Notes under the pieces: model-generated
Database searches by the model: none
What the model saw: the letters and a program-made list of their open reading frames with translations, nothing else
What the model was told of the DNA's origin: nothing
Part shown: positions 39,546-48,188 of the stretch, piece after piece
Position numbering within the stretch: position 1 is the first letter of the stretch
Layout: each line of letters opens with the position of its first letter
Position numbers and translations under genes: made by a program
Source: Streptomyces sp. GESEQ-4
GTDB lineage: Bacteria; Actinomycetota; Actinomycetes; Streptomycetales; Streptomycetaceae
Direction: 5' to 3'
Length of the DNA: 64,000 bases
Assembly: GCF_017948455.1 (NCBI RefSeq)
Contig: NZ_JAFFSU010000001.1
Coordinates: 248,001 to 312,000 of the forward strand

Positions 39546-41393
39546 GTGAGTAACCGTGCTCTTGTTCACGTGACGACTTACGAACGGGACACGAAGGCCC
39601 TTGAGCTGCCCTGGCCGTTCACCGGCCGGGAGAACGAACTGGAACTGATCCGCCGGTCCTTGGGCGCGAGCCGGCACGGCATCGTGGTGACGGGACCCGC
39701 GGGCTGTGGCAAGACCCGGCTCGTCACGGAGGCGGTCCGCGGCACCGACTGCGCCAAGGCGGCCGGCACGCCCGAGGCCCGGCACATCCCCTTCGCCGCG
39801 TTCGCGCACCTGCTGCCCGAGACGGTCACCCTGCACAAGGCGGTCCAACTGCTCTCCGCCGTACGGACCTTGCTGGTCGACGACGCGCACCTCCTCGACG
39901 ACGCCTCGGCCGCCCTGGTCCACCAGCTGGCGCTGCAGGGCCGCACCCGGCTGCTGGTCGTGGCCACGGACGACGTACCGGTGCCCGGCGCGGTGTCCCG
40001 GCTGTGGACCGGTGAGCTGCTGCCCCGCCTCACCCTGGAGCCGCTGCCGCGCGAGGAGACGGACCGGCTGGCCGCCGCGGGCGCCGGCGGGCGACTGGAG
40101 CCGCTCACCGTGAACCGGCTGCACCGACTGTGCGGCGGCGACCTCCGGCTGCTGCGCGACCTGTCCGGCGCGCTGCGCGAACAGGGCTTGCTCACCAGGA
40201 CCCCGGGCTCGGACGAACAGGCCTGGCGCGGCCCGCTGCCCCTGACCGCGACCGTGCGCGAACGCACCGCTCACGTCATCCACCGCGTCGACCCCGACGA
40301 GCGCGAGACCCTCAAACTCCTCGCCTTCGCCGACCCCCTGCCGCCGACCGCCGACGACTTCGACCTGCGCGTCCTCGAATGCCTGGAGACCGACGGCCTG
40401 ATCGACATCGACGACCACGGCGCCGTACGACTCGCCCACCCCCTGCACGGCCCGGTCCTGCGGGCCACGGCCGGCCGGCTGCGGGCCCGGCGGCTGGCCC
40501 GCACCCCGGACCAGTGCGGCCCGGCCCTCAAGGACGAGGCGGTCGAGCTGGCACGGCAGATCGACGAGGCCGACGTACGGACGCTGCGGACACCCGTGGG
40601 GGAGTGGCTCATCGAGGAGGGCGAGCCGGTCCCCGCCGAATACGCGGCCGTACGCGCGCGTGCCGTGCGGCTGCGCGGCGAACTGCGCGAGGCCGCGGCC
40701 TGGGCACGCGAGGGCCTGCGGGAATCCCCCGACGACCCCTCCTGCCTCCTCGAACTCACCCTCGCCGCCGCCCAGTCGGGCGAGCGCACGCCGGCACACA
40801 AGGCACTCACCACACCTCCGGCATCGGGCGAGGCGGCAACCTGGCTGGCGGCGGCACGCGGCGACATCGACACCGCGGTCCGGTCGATCACCGGTGACGA
40901 TGCGCTGGCCCACTACGACGCCGTACGCCTAGGCGCTCCCGGACAGACCGCCGCCCGGCTGCCCGCGGACAGCCCATTCGCCGCCCACGCGGACGCCCTC
41001 ACCCGCGGCGACGGACCAGCCCTGGACCGCGCTGCCGAACTCCTCCAGGAGCGCGGCCTCCTGCTCTTCGCGGCCGAGGCACACGCCCAGGCCGCACGCT
41101 CCCACCGCGACCCACGCGCCGCCCGAACCTCCCGCACCCGAGCCGTCGCCCTGACCCGCCGCTGCCAGGGCGCCCGCACCCCGGCCCTGTCCGGCCTCGT
41201 CCTCGGCGAACTCACCGCCCGCCAACGCCAGATCGTCACCCTCGCGGCCGCAGGCCTCACCAACCGCCAGATCGCCGACCACCTCACCCTGTCCGTCCGC
41301 ACAGTCGGCAACCACCTCTACAGCGCCTACACGAGACTGGGCGCAAGCGACAGAACGACGTTGCCATGCCTGCTGGACGCTCAACCGGCGTAA
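39546..41393 (+). CDS. LuxR-type regulator with ATPase domain (LAL family)
   Basis: A 615-residue LAL-like regulator. Walker A TGPAGCGKTRLV lies near residues 50-60 and Walker B-like TLLVDDAHLLDD about 50 residues later. A helical middle follows, and the C-terminal LuxR helix-turn-helix is LTARQRQIVTLAAAGLTNRQ then IADHLTLSVRTVGNHLYSAY. At 615 residues it is shorter than the usual 900. The GTG start at 39546 has no clear SD. It is divergent from the metalloprotease and convergent with the CHAT gene, so it is the likely local activator; effector unknown. Confidence 0.9.
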   Translation: MSNRALVHVTTYERDTKALELPWPFTGRENELELIRRSLGASRHGIVVTGPAGCGKTRLVTEAVRGTDCAKAAGTPEARHIPFAAFAHLLPETVTLHKAVQLLSAVRTLLVDDAHLLDDASAALVHQLALQGRTRLLVVATDDVPVPGAVSRLWTGELLPRLTLEPLPREETDRLAAAGAGGRLEPLTVNRLHRLCGGDLRLLRDLSGALREQGLLTRTPGSDEQAWRGPLPLTATVRERTAHVIHRVDPDERETLKLLAFADPLPPTADDFDLRVLECLETDGLIDIDDHGAVRLAHPLHGPVLRATAGRLRARRLARTPDQCGPALKDEAVELARQIDEADVRTLRTPVGEWLIEEGEPVPAEYAAVRARAVRLRGELREAAAWAREGLRESPDDPSCLLELTLAAAQSGERTPAHKALTTPPASGEAATWLAAARGDIDTAVRSITGDDALAHYDAVRLGAPGQTAARLPADSPFAAHADALTRGDGPALDRAAELLQERGLLLFAAEAHAQAARSHRDPRAARTSRTRAVALTRRCQGARTPALSGLVLGELTARQRQIVTLAAAGLTNRQIADHLTLSVRTVGNHLYSAYTRLGASDRTTLPCLLDAQPA

Positions 41394-41401
41394 GTGAAGC
41401 G

Positions 41402-41460
41402 CCCCGTGAGGGGCGCGGGGAACTGCGCGACAAGCCCCCACCGGACCCGCACCCGAATAC
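41402..41460 (-). repeat. dispersed intergenic hairpin repeat, copy D
   Basis: Reverse-oriented: GAGGGGCGCGGGGAACTGCG, then CGACAAGCCCCCACCGGACCCGC. It fills the gap between the convergent LAL and CHAT genes. Confidence 0.85.
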
Positions 41461-41476
41461 AGCCCCACCAGCGGAG

Positions 41477-44116
41477 CTAAGCCGCCCCGAACGCCGAAAA
41501 CGCCCACCCCGTAGCCTGATGCACCGCATCCCCCGGCAACGCCCCGCGAGCATCCCGCAAAGCCTCAGCCAACGACAGCCCCACGCTCAGCCCCTTGTGC
41601 AGGGCGACCATCAATGGCACAACCGCCGCGTCATTGACAGGCGCACTGCTCGCCACAACCCCCGCCGTCCCCAGCGGCAACAGCGCCGTGACCAGACCAA
41701 GGAGTTCATCCGCACCGACGGACGCCAGCCGCGCGGTATCGCAGCTGGACAGGATGATCCGATACGGGCTGCGGTCCAGCCGCTCGAAGTCGTGCACGAT
41801 GAGCGGCCCGTCGCCCATCCGAAGCGACGAGAACAGCGGACTGTCCGCACGGAACGTGCCGTGCGCGGCGATATGGGCCAGCGCCGCCCCGTCCAGTTCC
41901 TCCAGCACTCGCGGTACGCGCGCGTGGTCCTCCTCCAGAACCGTCGACTTGCCGTACCGGTCGGCCAGTTCCGGCACTTCCGCACCGCCGGTCGCGAGCC
42001 CCGGCCCGCGCACCAGGACATGACGGCCACCCGGCGGCGGCTCGGTCTCCCTCGCCCGCAGCCAACTGCTCGCCGACGGCGACACGCTGAGCACCCGCTC
42101 CCGCAGCGACGGCAGCAGCGCCCACGGCACCCGGTGCAGCCGGCCCGGCGGCACCACCACGACCGGCCCGGAGCCCAGATGCGCGGCTGCCGGGCCGAGC
42201 AGCAGCTCCTCCAGCCGCCGCCCCGCCGCCTCCACCACCGGCAGCCGGCCCTCCGCCCCCGGATGCGCCAGCCGCCGCAGCCCGGCCTGTACATGCTCGG
42301 CCTCGACGACCGCGTCCGCGAGCCGCCCGGCCTCGTACCGCCTGACCCGCCCCTGTCCGCACAGCAGCACCTGCACGCGCCCGTCGAGCACCACGAGTTC
42401 GACCAGCCGCATCTCGCCGAGCCGCTCCAGCAGCCGGGCCGGGTCGAAGGACGCCCCGTCGCCGGGCGCGTCGCCGCGGATGTGCAGGGTGCGGGAGCGG
42501 ATCTCCCGTTCCAGCCGCCGCTGTTCACGCTCCAGGGCCGGAACGGGTCGGGCCTCCATCCGGGTGGCCTCCGCGCGTGCGGCGATCTCCCGGTAGGCGG
42601 TGAGGGCGCGTTGCAGCGCCGGGTCGGCGGGCGGCCGGGTGGGTGGCGCCGACAGCACGGTGGCCCGCCAGCGTTCGCTCCACACCAGCAACTGCCGAGG
42701 CCCGCCGGAGAGCAGACTCGCCTGCTGGGCGAGCGCGGCCAGCTCGGCGCCCTGCGCGGTGGCGCGGGCCCGCAACTCCGAGGCGCCGAGCGTCATCCGG
42801 TGGTCGTCGAGTACGTCGAGCCCGCGCCGGCACGCCTCCAGCACCCGTCGGCCGGAACCGGCGGCCTGCGCCCGCAGGGCCTGCGCCGCCCAGCCCGTCA
42901 GCCGCGCCAGCGGCGGCCCGCTGCGCCGGCTGCGGGCGGCGACGGTCAAGTGCCGTTCCGCGTCGGTCCGCCAGCCCAGCTCGAGAGCGATCCGGCCCGC
43001 GAGCAGGGACGCCTCGGGCGCGGCCGGCGCCCCGAACGCGGCCAGCCGGTCCGCCACCGCGGCGGCGTCCGCGACCAGACGGCCCGAGCCCCGCCCGGCG
43101 GCCACCCGCGCCTCGATCAGCACCAGCCGGGCGTGCGTCTCCCACCAGGTGCGGCGCTGCGCCGCGAACAGGCGTACGGCCAGATCCGCGCGGGCGATCG
43201 CGGTCTGCGGATCGCCCGCGAGCCGTGCCGCGCGGGCGGCAGCCAGCAGCAGCTCCGCCTTGCGCGTGGACTGCCCGCCGATGCCGTCGAGCACTCCTAT
43301 GGCCGTGTCGGCCTCGGCGAGCGCCTCGGGGGCGAGACCGGCCGCCATCAGGACCTCGCAGCGGCGGATGTTGAGCATGAACGTCGGCGTGCCGAGCTTG
43401 GCGTACCGCTCCTCGGCCTCGTCCAGGAGCCGCAGCGCGGCCGGCACGTCCCCCGACCGGAACGCGGCCAGCCCCCGGCTCTCCACCGCGTCCGCCTTGT
43501 CGTGCTCCTGGCCGGTGGTGTCCCACAGCGCCTCGGCGGCGGTGAAGTCGGCCTCGGCCCGCTCCACCGCGCCCAGCGCCAGATGCACGGTCGCCCGCAG
43601 CGTCAGCGCCCGCGCCGTCCAGATGACGTCGTCGGCCTGCCGCAGCACGGGTATGGCCCGGCGTACGTCCTCCAGCGCCTCCCGATGACGGCCCAGCACC
43701 CACCAGACATACGCCCGGCGGTACAGCACCCGCGCCCGGGTGAGTCCCGTGCCGCGCGCGACACCCCGCTCGAACGCCTCCAGGCCCTGCCGGGTGCTGC
43801 CCGCGTGGACCAGCGCCACGCCGAGGGTGCCCAGGACGTCGGCCTCCCGGTCGGCCGATCCGGCGCGTGCCGCCAGATCGCGGGCTCGCCGCAGATGCCG
43901 CAGGGCGATCCGCAGGTCGCCGAAGTCCCGCTGCCACATGCCGATCACCTGGTGGGCGACACTGGCGTGCAGCGGTGAGGGATCGTCGGCGAGGACCTGT
44001 TCCGCCCGCGCCAGAGCCTCTTTCGGTGCGGCGAACACCATCGGCAGCAGTTCGAGAACCGAGTCGCTTCCCGCTGTCACCCAAAGGATGGTAGTGGCCC
44101 CGGATACACGCCACAC
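41477..44116 (-). CDS. TPR-CHAT protein (caspase-like peptidase)
   Basis: An 879-residue protein. The N-terminal ~500 residues are tetratricopeptide-like helical repeats (HLRRARDLAARAGSADREAD, GLEAFERGVARGTGLTRARV, ADFTAAEALWDTTGQEHDKA). The C-terminal ~300 residues are a CHAT domain with the caspase dyad: His752 in AHIAAHGTFR and Cys792 in ILSSCDTARL. This is the layout of TPR-CHAT peptidases, including the Craspase subunit. No signal peptide. The start at 44116 is uncertain (GTG at 44080 is an alternative). It is divergent from the S8 protease/sigma/acidic-protein operon and probably shares its control region. Confidence 0.9.
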   Translation of the reverse strand: MWRVSGATTILWVTAGSDSVLELLPMVFAAPKEALARAEQVLADDPSPLHASVAHQVIGMWQRDFGDLRIALRHLRRARDLAARAGSADREADVLGTLGVALVHAGSTRQGLEAFERGVARGTGLTRARVLYRRAYVWWVLGRHREALEDVRRAIPVLRQADDVIWTARALTLRATVHLALGAVERAEADFTAAEALWDTTGQEHDKADAVESRGLAAFRSGDVPAALRLLDEAEERYAKLGTPTFMLNIRRCEVLMAAGLAPEALAEADTAIGVLDGIGGQSTRKAELLLAAARAARLAGDPQTAIARADLAVRLFAAQRRTWWETHARLVLIEARVAAGRGSGRLVADAAAVADRLAAFGAPAAPEASLLAGRIALELGWRTDAERHLTVAARSRRSGPPLARLTGWAAQALRAQAAGSGRRVLEACRRGLDVLDDHRMTLGASELRARATAQGAELAALAQQASLLSGGPRQLLVWSERWRATVLSAPPTRPPADPALQRALTAYREIAARAEATRMEARPVPALEREQRRLEREIRSRTLHIRGDAPGDGASFDPARLLERLGEMRLVELVVLDGRVQVLLCGQGRVRRYEAGRLADAVVEAEHVQAGLRRLAHPGAEGRLPVVEAAGRRLEELLLGPAAAHLGSGPVVVVPPGRLHRVPWALLPSLRERVLSVSPSASSWLRARETEPPPGGRHVLVRGPGLATGGAEVPELADRYGKSTVLEEDHARVPRVLEELDGAALAHIAAHGTFRADSPLFSSLRMGDGPLIVHDFERLDRSPYRIILSSCDTARLASVGADELLGLVTALLPLGTAGVVASSAPVNDAAVVPLMVALHKGLSVGLSLAEALRDARGALPGDAVHQATGWAFSAFGAA

Positions 44117-44191
44117 GGGTTTGGCGCTGTATCAAGCGACGGCTCAGTGACTCTGACTGACGACCGACGCCTCAGTGGGAGGGGACACGCG
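44117..44191. promoter_or_regulatory. shared divergent control region of CHAT and protease-sigma genes
   Basis: This 75-bp gap carries the promoters for the CHAT gene (left) and the S8/sigma/acidic-protein operon (right), with GGGAGGGG (44177-44184) as SD for ATG 44192. No strong palindrome is visible, so the regulator, perhaps the sigma factor itself, is not evident from sequence. Confidence 0.5.
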
Positions 44192-45619
44192 ATGGCACCT
44201 CAGCGATTCCATGAGCAGTTCGACCAGATCCAGCGCTCCATGCCCGATGTGCCGCTGGCGATGGGGCCGGACGACTCCGCCGAGTTCTTCTACGAGAAAG
44301 GCGTGGTCCTCGCCCGGGACGGGGAGGAGGCCCGGGTCGTCGAGGAGACCGTGCGCACGCACTTCACCGAGGCCACCGGCCTCACCTCGGACCGGGTACG
44401 CCGGGCGGGCCCGGAGACCAACCGGTCCGGCATCACCCGCATCCAGGTCGGCGACCCCGGCCACGGCGACCGCCGCGGTGACCGCGCCGTCGCGGGCGCC
44501 CTGCGTGCCCTGCGGGGGGCGGAAGAGCGCACCGGGCGCAAGCTGGTCAGCCGTAACCACGTGGTGTCCACGACGGTCAACGCCTGCAACCCGGCGGAGC
44601 CCGTGCCCGCCCTGCTCAGCCAGACGCCCAACCCGTCCGCGGCCGAAGCGACGTACGACCCCGACACCGCCGTCGGCGTGCTGGTCATCGACACCGGCCT
44701 GGTGCACGACTACCGCTCGTACCCGCTCATGACGCATGTGCGGGGAGACGCCCAGATCAAGGAGTGCGACGAGAACGGAATCCTCCAGCAGTACGTCGGT
44801 CACGGCACGTTCATCGCCGGACTCGTCGCGGCTCTGTCGCCCAACACGGACATCGACGTCAGCAACTCGCTCAACGACGCGGGCGCCATCCTGGAGTCAG
44901 AGTTCGGCGAGAAGCTCTTCGACGCCGTCGACCGGCACGGCTGGCCGGACATCATCAGCCTGTCCGCGGGCACGCCCAACGGCACCGCGACCGGGCTGCT
45001 CGGCGTGGAGAACTTCATGCAGGCACTGCGGAACCAGCCCCGCACTCTCCTCGTCGCCGCCGCCGGCAACAACGCCAGCGCCACGCCGTTCTGGCCCGCC
45101 GCCTACGCCGACCTGCCCGACTACCAGGACGTCGTGCTGTCGGTCGGCGCGCTGCGCAGCGACGGCGACTTCGGAGCCTGCTTCACCAACCACGGCTCCT
45201 GGGTCAAGGTCTACGCCCCCGGCGAGCAGCTGACGAGCCCCCTCATCGGCTTCGACGCCCCCGTGCCGTACGTGTATCAGCACACCACGTACGACGCCTG
45301 CCGGTTCGGCTTCTCCTACCTGTGCACCTGCGTGCACCCCTGCCACACCGGTGAACTGACCTCCGGTTCCGCCAAGCCGGACCAGGTGATGTTCGAGGGG
45401 TTCGCGCACTGGAGCGGGACCTCGTTCGCCACTCCCGTGGCCGCAGGCCTGGTCGCCGCCCATATGACCGCGCACAAGGAGGCCGACGCCCGCGCCGCCC
45501 GACAGCAGCTGCTCGCCGCGAACACCGAGTTCGCCGAAGTGCGCGGGGCGCACGTGCCGGCGCTGCGGCCGTCGACCTGGCGCCCGGTTCCGGTCGTCCG
45601 GCATCCGGCAGGCGCATGA
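44192..45619 (+). CDS. S8 (subtilisin-like) serine protease without signal peptide
   Basis: A 475-residue subtilisin-type protease. Asp167 lies in VLVIDTGL, His204 in YVGHGTFIAGL, an oxyanion Asn in AAAGNNASA and Ser411 in GTSFATPVAAGLVAAH: the complete catalytic set. The N-terminus MAPQRFHEQFDQIQRSMPDV has no signal peptide, and a ~150-residue region precedes the first catalytic block. Three Cys-rich loops (SYLCTCVHPC) interrupt the fold before the Ser. It is probably cytosolic. Its stop overlaps the sigma factor start (ATGA), so a sigma factor or its antagonist is a plausible target. Confidence 0.9.
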   Translation: MAPQRFHEQFDQIQRSMPDVPLAMGPDDSAEFFYEKGVVLARDGEEARVVEETVRTHFTEATGLTSDRVRRAGPETNRSGITRIQVGDPGHGDRRGDRAVAGALRALRGAEERTGRKLVSRNHVVSTTVNACNPAEPVPALLSQTPNPSAAEATYDPDTAVGVLVIDTGLVHDYRSYPLMTHVRGDAQIKECDENGILQQYVGHGTFIAGLVAALSPNTDIDVSNSLNDAGAILESEFGEKLFDAVDRHGWPDIISLSAGTPNGTATGLLGVENFMQALRNQPRTLLVAAAGNNASATPFWPAAYADLPDYQDVVLSVGALRSDGDFGACFTNHGSWVKVYAPGEQLTSPLIGFDAPVPYVYQHTTYDACRFGFSYLCTCVHPCHTGELTSGSAKPDQVMFEGFAHWSGTSFATPVAAGLVAAHMTAHKEADARAARQQLLAANTEFAEVRGAHVPALRPSTWRPVPVVRHPAGA

Positions 45620-46248
45620 CTGCCGGAACCGCCCCTTCCACGGCGTACGATGACGTGCCGTACACGAGGGGTGGGGCTGTGGACCGTGCAGATGTCGGCG
45701 CGCTCGTCCAGTCAGCCGTGGACGGCGACGCGGCGGCCTGGAAGGCGCTGGTGGAAGGGCTGAGCCCACTGGTGTGGTCCGTCGTGCGCGCGCACCGGCT
45801 CTCCGACGCCGACGCGCACGAGGTGTACCAGACCGTGTGGTTCCGCTTCGCCCAGCATCTCGGACGTATCCGAGAGCCCCAGAAGGCAGGGGCGTGGCTG
45901 GCCAGCACCGCACGGCACGAGTCCCTGAAGGTGCTCAAGAGCTTGAGACGGTTGACCCCCACGGACGACGCCCAGCTGCTGGACCGGGTCAGCGAGGACC
46001 GTACGCCCGAGCAGTCGGTCATCGACTCGGAGGACGCCGCGGCCCAGACCGAGCGCGTCCGGCGGCTGTGGCAGGAGTTCGAGGAACTGGGCGAGCGCTG
46101 CAGGCAGTTGCTGCGGATGCTGATGGCCACACCGCCGCCCAGCTACCAGGAGGTGTCCGCCGCACTGGGGATCGCCGTGGGCAGCATCGGGCCGTTGCGC
46201 CAGCGCTGTCTGCGACGCCTGAGGGCCCGACTCGAGGGAGCGTTGTGA
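45616..46248 (+). CDS. sigma-70 family (ECF-type) sigma factor
   Basis: A 210-residue sigma factor with regions 2 (WKALVEGLSPLVWSVVRAHRL, DAHEVYQTVWFRFAQHL) and 4 (PPPSYQEVSAALGIAVGSIG, then PLRQRCLRRLRARL). The ~30-residue extension before region 2 could be leader: a GTG about 63 bp downstream with GAGGGG before it is an alternative start. Coupled to a protease (4-bp overlap upstream) and an acidic protein (GTGA overlap downstream). It likely directs expression of this island and perhaps others. Confidence 0.9.
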   Translation: MTAGTAPSTAYDDVPYTRGGAVDRADVGALVQSAVDGDAAAWKALVEGLSPLVWSVVRAHRLSDADAHEVYQTVWFRFAQHLGRIREPQKAGAWLASTARHESLKVLKSLRRLTPTDDAQLLDRVSEDRTPEQSVIDSEDAAAQTERVRRLWQEFEELGERCRQLLRMLMATPPPSYQEVSAALGIAVGSIGPLRQRCLRRLRARLEGAL

Positions 46249-46781
46249 ACGAGAGCGACGACGAGCGCTTCGGCGACGAAGAAGGGCTGGAAGAGGGGCT
46301 GGAAGAGGGGCTGGAGGAAGGTCTGGAGGAAGGGCTGGACAAGGACTTGGCCGACGGCCTGCTGGACGAACTCCGCCAGGCCGCCGCCATCCTCGACCCC
46401 GTCCCGGCGGAACTGCGGTGCAGTGCCGTCGAGGCGTACGCGCTGCGCGACCTCGACGCCCGGCTGGCCGAGTTAACGTTCGACTCGCTGATCGACGCGA
46501 TCCCGGTAAGAGGGGTCACGGACGCGCCGCGGATGCTGACCTTCCGCTCGGGGGACGTGACCGTCGACGTGGAGGTGACCGGGCAGGGGCTGCTGGGTCA
46601 GGTGCTGCCGCCGCAGTCGGCCAGCATCGAGGTGCTCGGCGGCCCCCCGACGGCTCCGCCCACCACCCTCACCTCCGACGACATGGGCCGCTTCACCAGC
46701 GACGCACCCCCGTCCGGCCCGTTCGCCCTGAGGCTACGGACCGGCGCGGAGGTCGTCGTCACGGAGTGGCTGCGGGCCTGA
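46245..46781 (+). CDS. acidic EEGL-repeat protein coupled to the sigma factor
   Basis: A 178-residue soluble acidic protein that I cannot assign to a known family. After MNESDDERFGD come five EEGL units (residues 12-31), then DKDL, ADGL and LDEL in the same period, likely a helix or coiled coil. A middle part (AELRCSAVEAYALRDLDARL) and a C-terminal beta-sandwich-like segment (GQVLPPQSASIEVLGG, SGPFALRLRTGAEVVVTEWL) follow. The GTG start overlaps the sigma factor stop. An anti-sigma or adaptor function is plausible from position; it is not shown. Confidence 0.8.
   Translation: MNESDDERFGDEEGLEEGLEEGLEEGLEEGLDKDLADGLLDELRQAAAILDPVPAELRCSAVEAYALRDLDARLAELTFDSLIDAIPVRGVTDAPRMLTFRSGDVTVDVEVTGQGLLGQVLPPQSASIEVLGGPPTAPPTTLTSDDMGRFTSDAPPSGPFALRLRTGAEVVVTEWLRA
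46278..46337 (+). repeat. 12-bp in-frame tandem repeat inside the acidic protein gene
   Basis: Five consecutive 12-bp units (46278, 46290, 46302, 46314, 46326), for example GAAGAGGGGCTG and GAGGAAGGGCTG, each encoding Glu-Glu-Gly-Leu. A sixth degenerate unit encodes DKDL. The period is a multiple of three, so copy-number change keeps the frame. Confidence 0.9.
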
Positions 46782-46883
46782 CGGGGCGTGGATGTCCCGG
46801 CGCGCTCGGGGTCGCCCGGTTTACTGGGCGCGGGCGGGGTTGGTGGGGGCGCGCATGCCCCGGCATGTTCGGAGCCGTCCACC

Positions 46884-48107
46884 TCACCACGCGCACGGCA
46901 GGGTCTGCGGGCCGCGGATCATTGTCTTGCGGCGCCAGACGACCTGGTCGGCGGGGACGGCGAGCCGCAGGCCCGGCAGCCGGTCCAGGAGGGTGCCGAT
47001 GAGTAGTTCGGTCTGCAGGCGGGCGAGCACGGCACCGGTGCAGTAGTGCGAGCCGTTGCCGAAGGCCAGGTGCGGATTGGGGGCGCGGTCGAGGTCGATC
47101 CGGTCCGGCTCGGGGAAGACCTCCGGGTCGCGGTTGGCGGCCAGATAGGAGACGTAGACGGCATCGCCCGCCGCGATGCGCTGCCCCCGCAACTCGACGT
47201 CCTCCAGGGCGATACGGGCAAGGCCGACCGAGCTGCGGTGCGGGATGTACCGCAGCAACTCGTCCAGCGCGGCGTCCCGTACCTCGGGCCTGTTGCGCAC
47301 CCCCTCCATGAGCTCGGGCCGGGTGAGCAGCAGGTAGAGCATCTGGCCGCAGTTGTGGGTGACGGCCTCGCCGCCGATCTGCAGCGGACCGGCGAGACCC
47401 ACCGCCTCCGTCTCGCTGATCTCGCCGCGCCCGACGGCGGCGGCCAGCAGCGAGTACACGTCGTCGCCCCCGCTGCCCCCGCCGCGGATCGTCTCCGTGA
47501 TCCAGGCGTACATGCCGTTCTTCGCACGGTCGGCGGCCTCCGCGCCACCGGACGTGGAGATGATCTGCCGCGTCCAGGCGTGCACCTGCTCCCGGTCGGC
47601 GGCGGGTACGCCCATGACCTCGCTCACCAGATTGATCGGGAAGGGCTCCAGCACCCGCTCGATGAGATCCGCGGGAGGCCCGTCCTGCACGACGCCGTCC
47701 ACCAGGCCGTCGAGCATCTCCTGCGCCCGGGGCCGCAACCGCTTCATCGCACCCACGGTGAACGCACCCGCGACGGCCTTGCGCAGCCGGTTGTGGTCGG
47801 GCTGGTCGGCGAAGGCGAGCGAACCCGGCCGCGGCTTGAAGTGCGGGGCCATCCGCGTCACCTGACGTTTCGTCACCTCCGCCCGCCCGAACCGCGGATC
47901 GTTGGTGATCATCTTCACGTCGTCGTAGCGAGTGGCCAGCCACGCCCACCCCTCGCCGTGCGGCAGCCGGATCCGGGTCAGCGGGCCCTCGCGCATGAGG
48001 TCCGCGAGGAACGGATCGAACTCCGTCCCGTCCAGGTCGAGCGCGGGCCAGTCCCGTACCGGCGGCGGGGCCTGGTCGGCGAGCGTGGTGGTCATCTCGT
48101 CGGTCAT
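46884..48107 (-). CDS. cytochrome P450
   Basis: A 407-residue bacterial class I P450. The heme ligand motif is FGNGSHYCTGAVLARLQ, the ExxR pair is in ELLRYIPHRSSVGLARI, and the I-helix shows GPLQIGGEAVTHNCGQM. The usual A-G-x-(D/E)-T becomes G-G-E-A-V-T, moving the acid residue by one position, so the oxygen-activation network is atypical. There is no adjacent ferredoxin or reductase. It is convergent with the sigma operon across a short gap that includes the palindrome CATGCCCCGGCATG (46854-46867). Confidence 0.93.
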   Translation of the reverse strand: MTDEMTTTLADQAPPPVRDWPALDLDGTEFDPFLADLMREGPLTRIRLPHGEGWAWLATRYDDVKMITNDPRFGRAEVTKRQVTRMAPHFKPRPGSLAFADQPDHNRLRKAVAGAFTVGAMKRLRPRAQEMLDGLVDGVVQDGPPADLIERVLEPFPINLVSEVMGVPAADREQVHAWTRQIISTSGGAEAADRAKNGMYAWITETIRGGGSGGDDVYSLLAAAVGRGEISETEAVGLAGPLQIGGEAVTHNCGQMLYLLLTRPELMEGVRNRPEVRDAALDELLRYIPHRSSVGLARIALEDVELRGQRIAAGDAVYVSYLAANRDPEVFPEPDRIDLDRAPNPHLAFGNGSHYCTGAVLARLQTELLIGTLLDRLPGLRLAVPADQVVWRRKTMIRGPQTLPCAW

Positions 48108-48188
48108 GCCCCCACCCTCACCGCCCCCGCCCGGTCTGTCGCGCGGGAGTGCTCCAGCCGGAGGGCCGAAGAGCCGGGCGGGGGAGGG

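Noticed and set aside
41366..43978. Long plus-strand open frame of 870 codons opposite the CHAT gene
   Set aside because: Its composition is rich in Pro, Arg, Gly and Gln as in antisense frames, and the minus-strand TPR-CHAT protein has recognisable motifs.
46278..46337. 12-bp repeats as a CRISPR-like array
   Set aside because: Units are contiguous with no spacers and encode EEGL in frame. No cas genes are present.
46814..46829. Short hairpin after the acidic protein gene as a terminator
   Set aside because: The stem is only 7 bp with a wobble and a 2-base loop, too weak to call.
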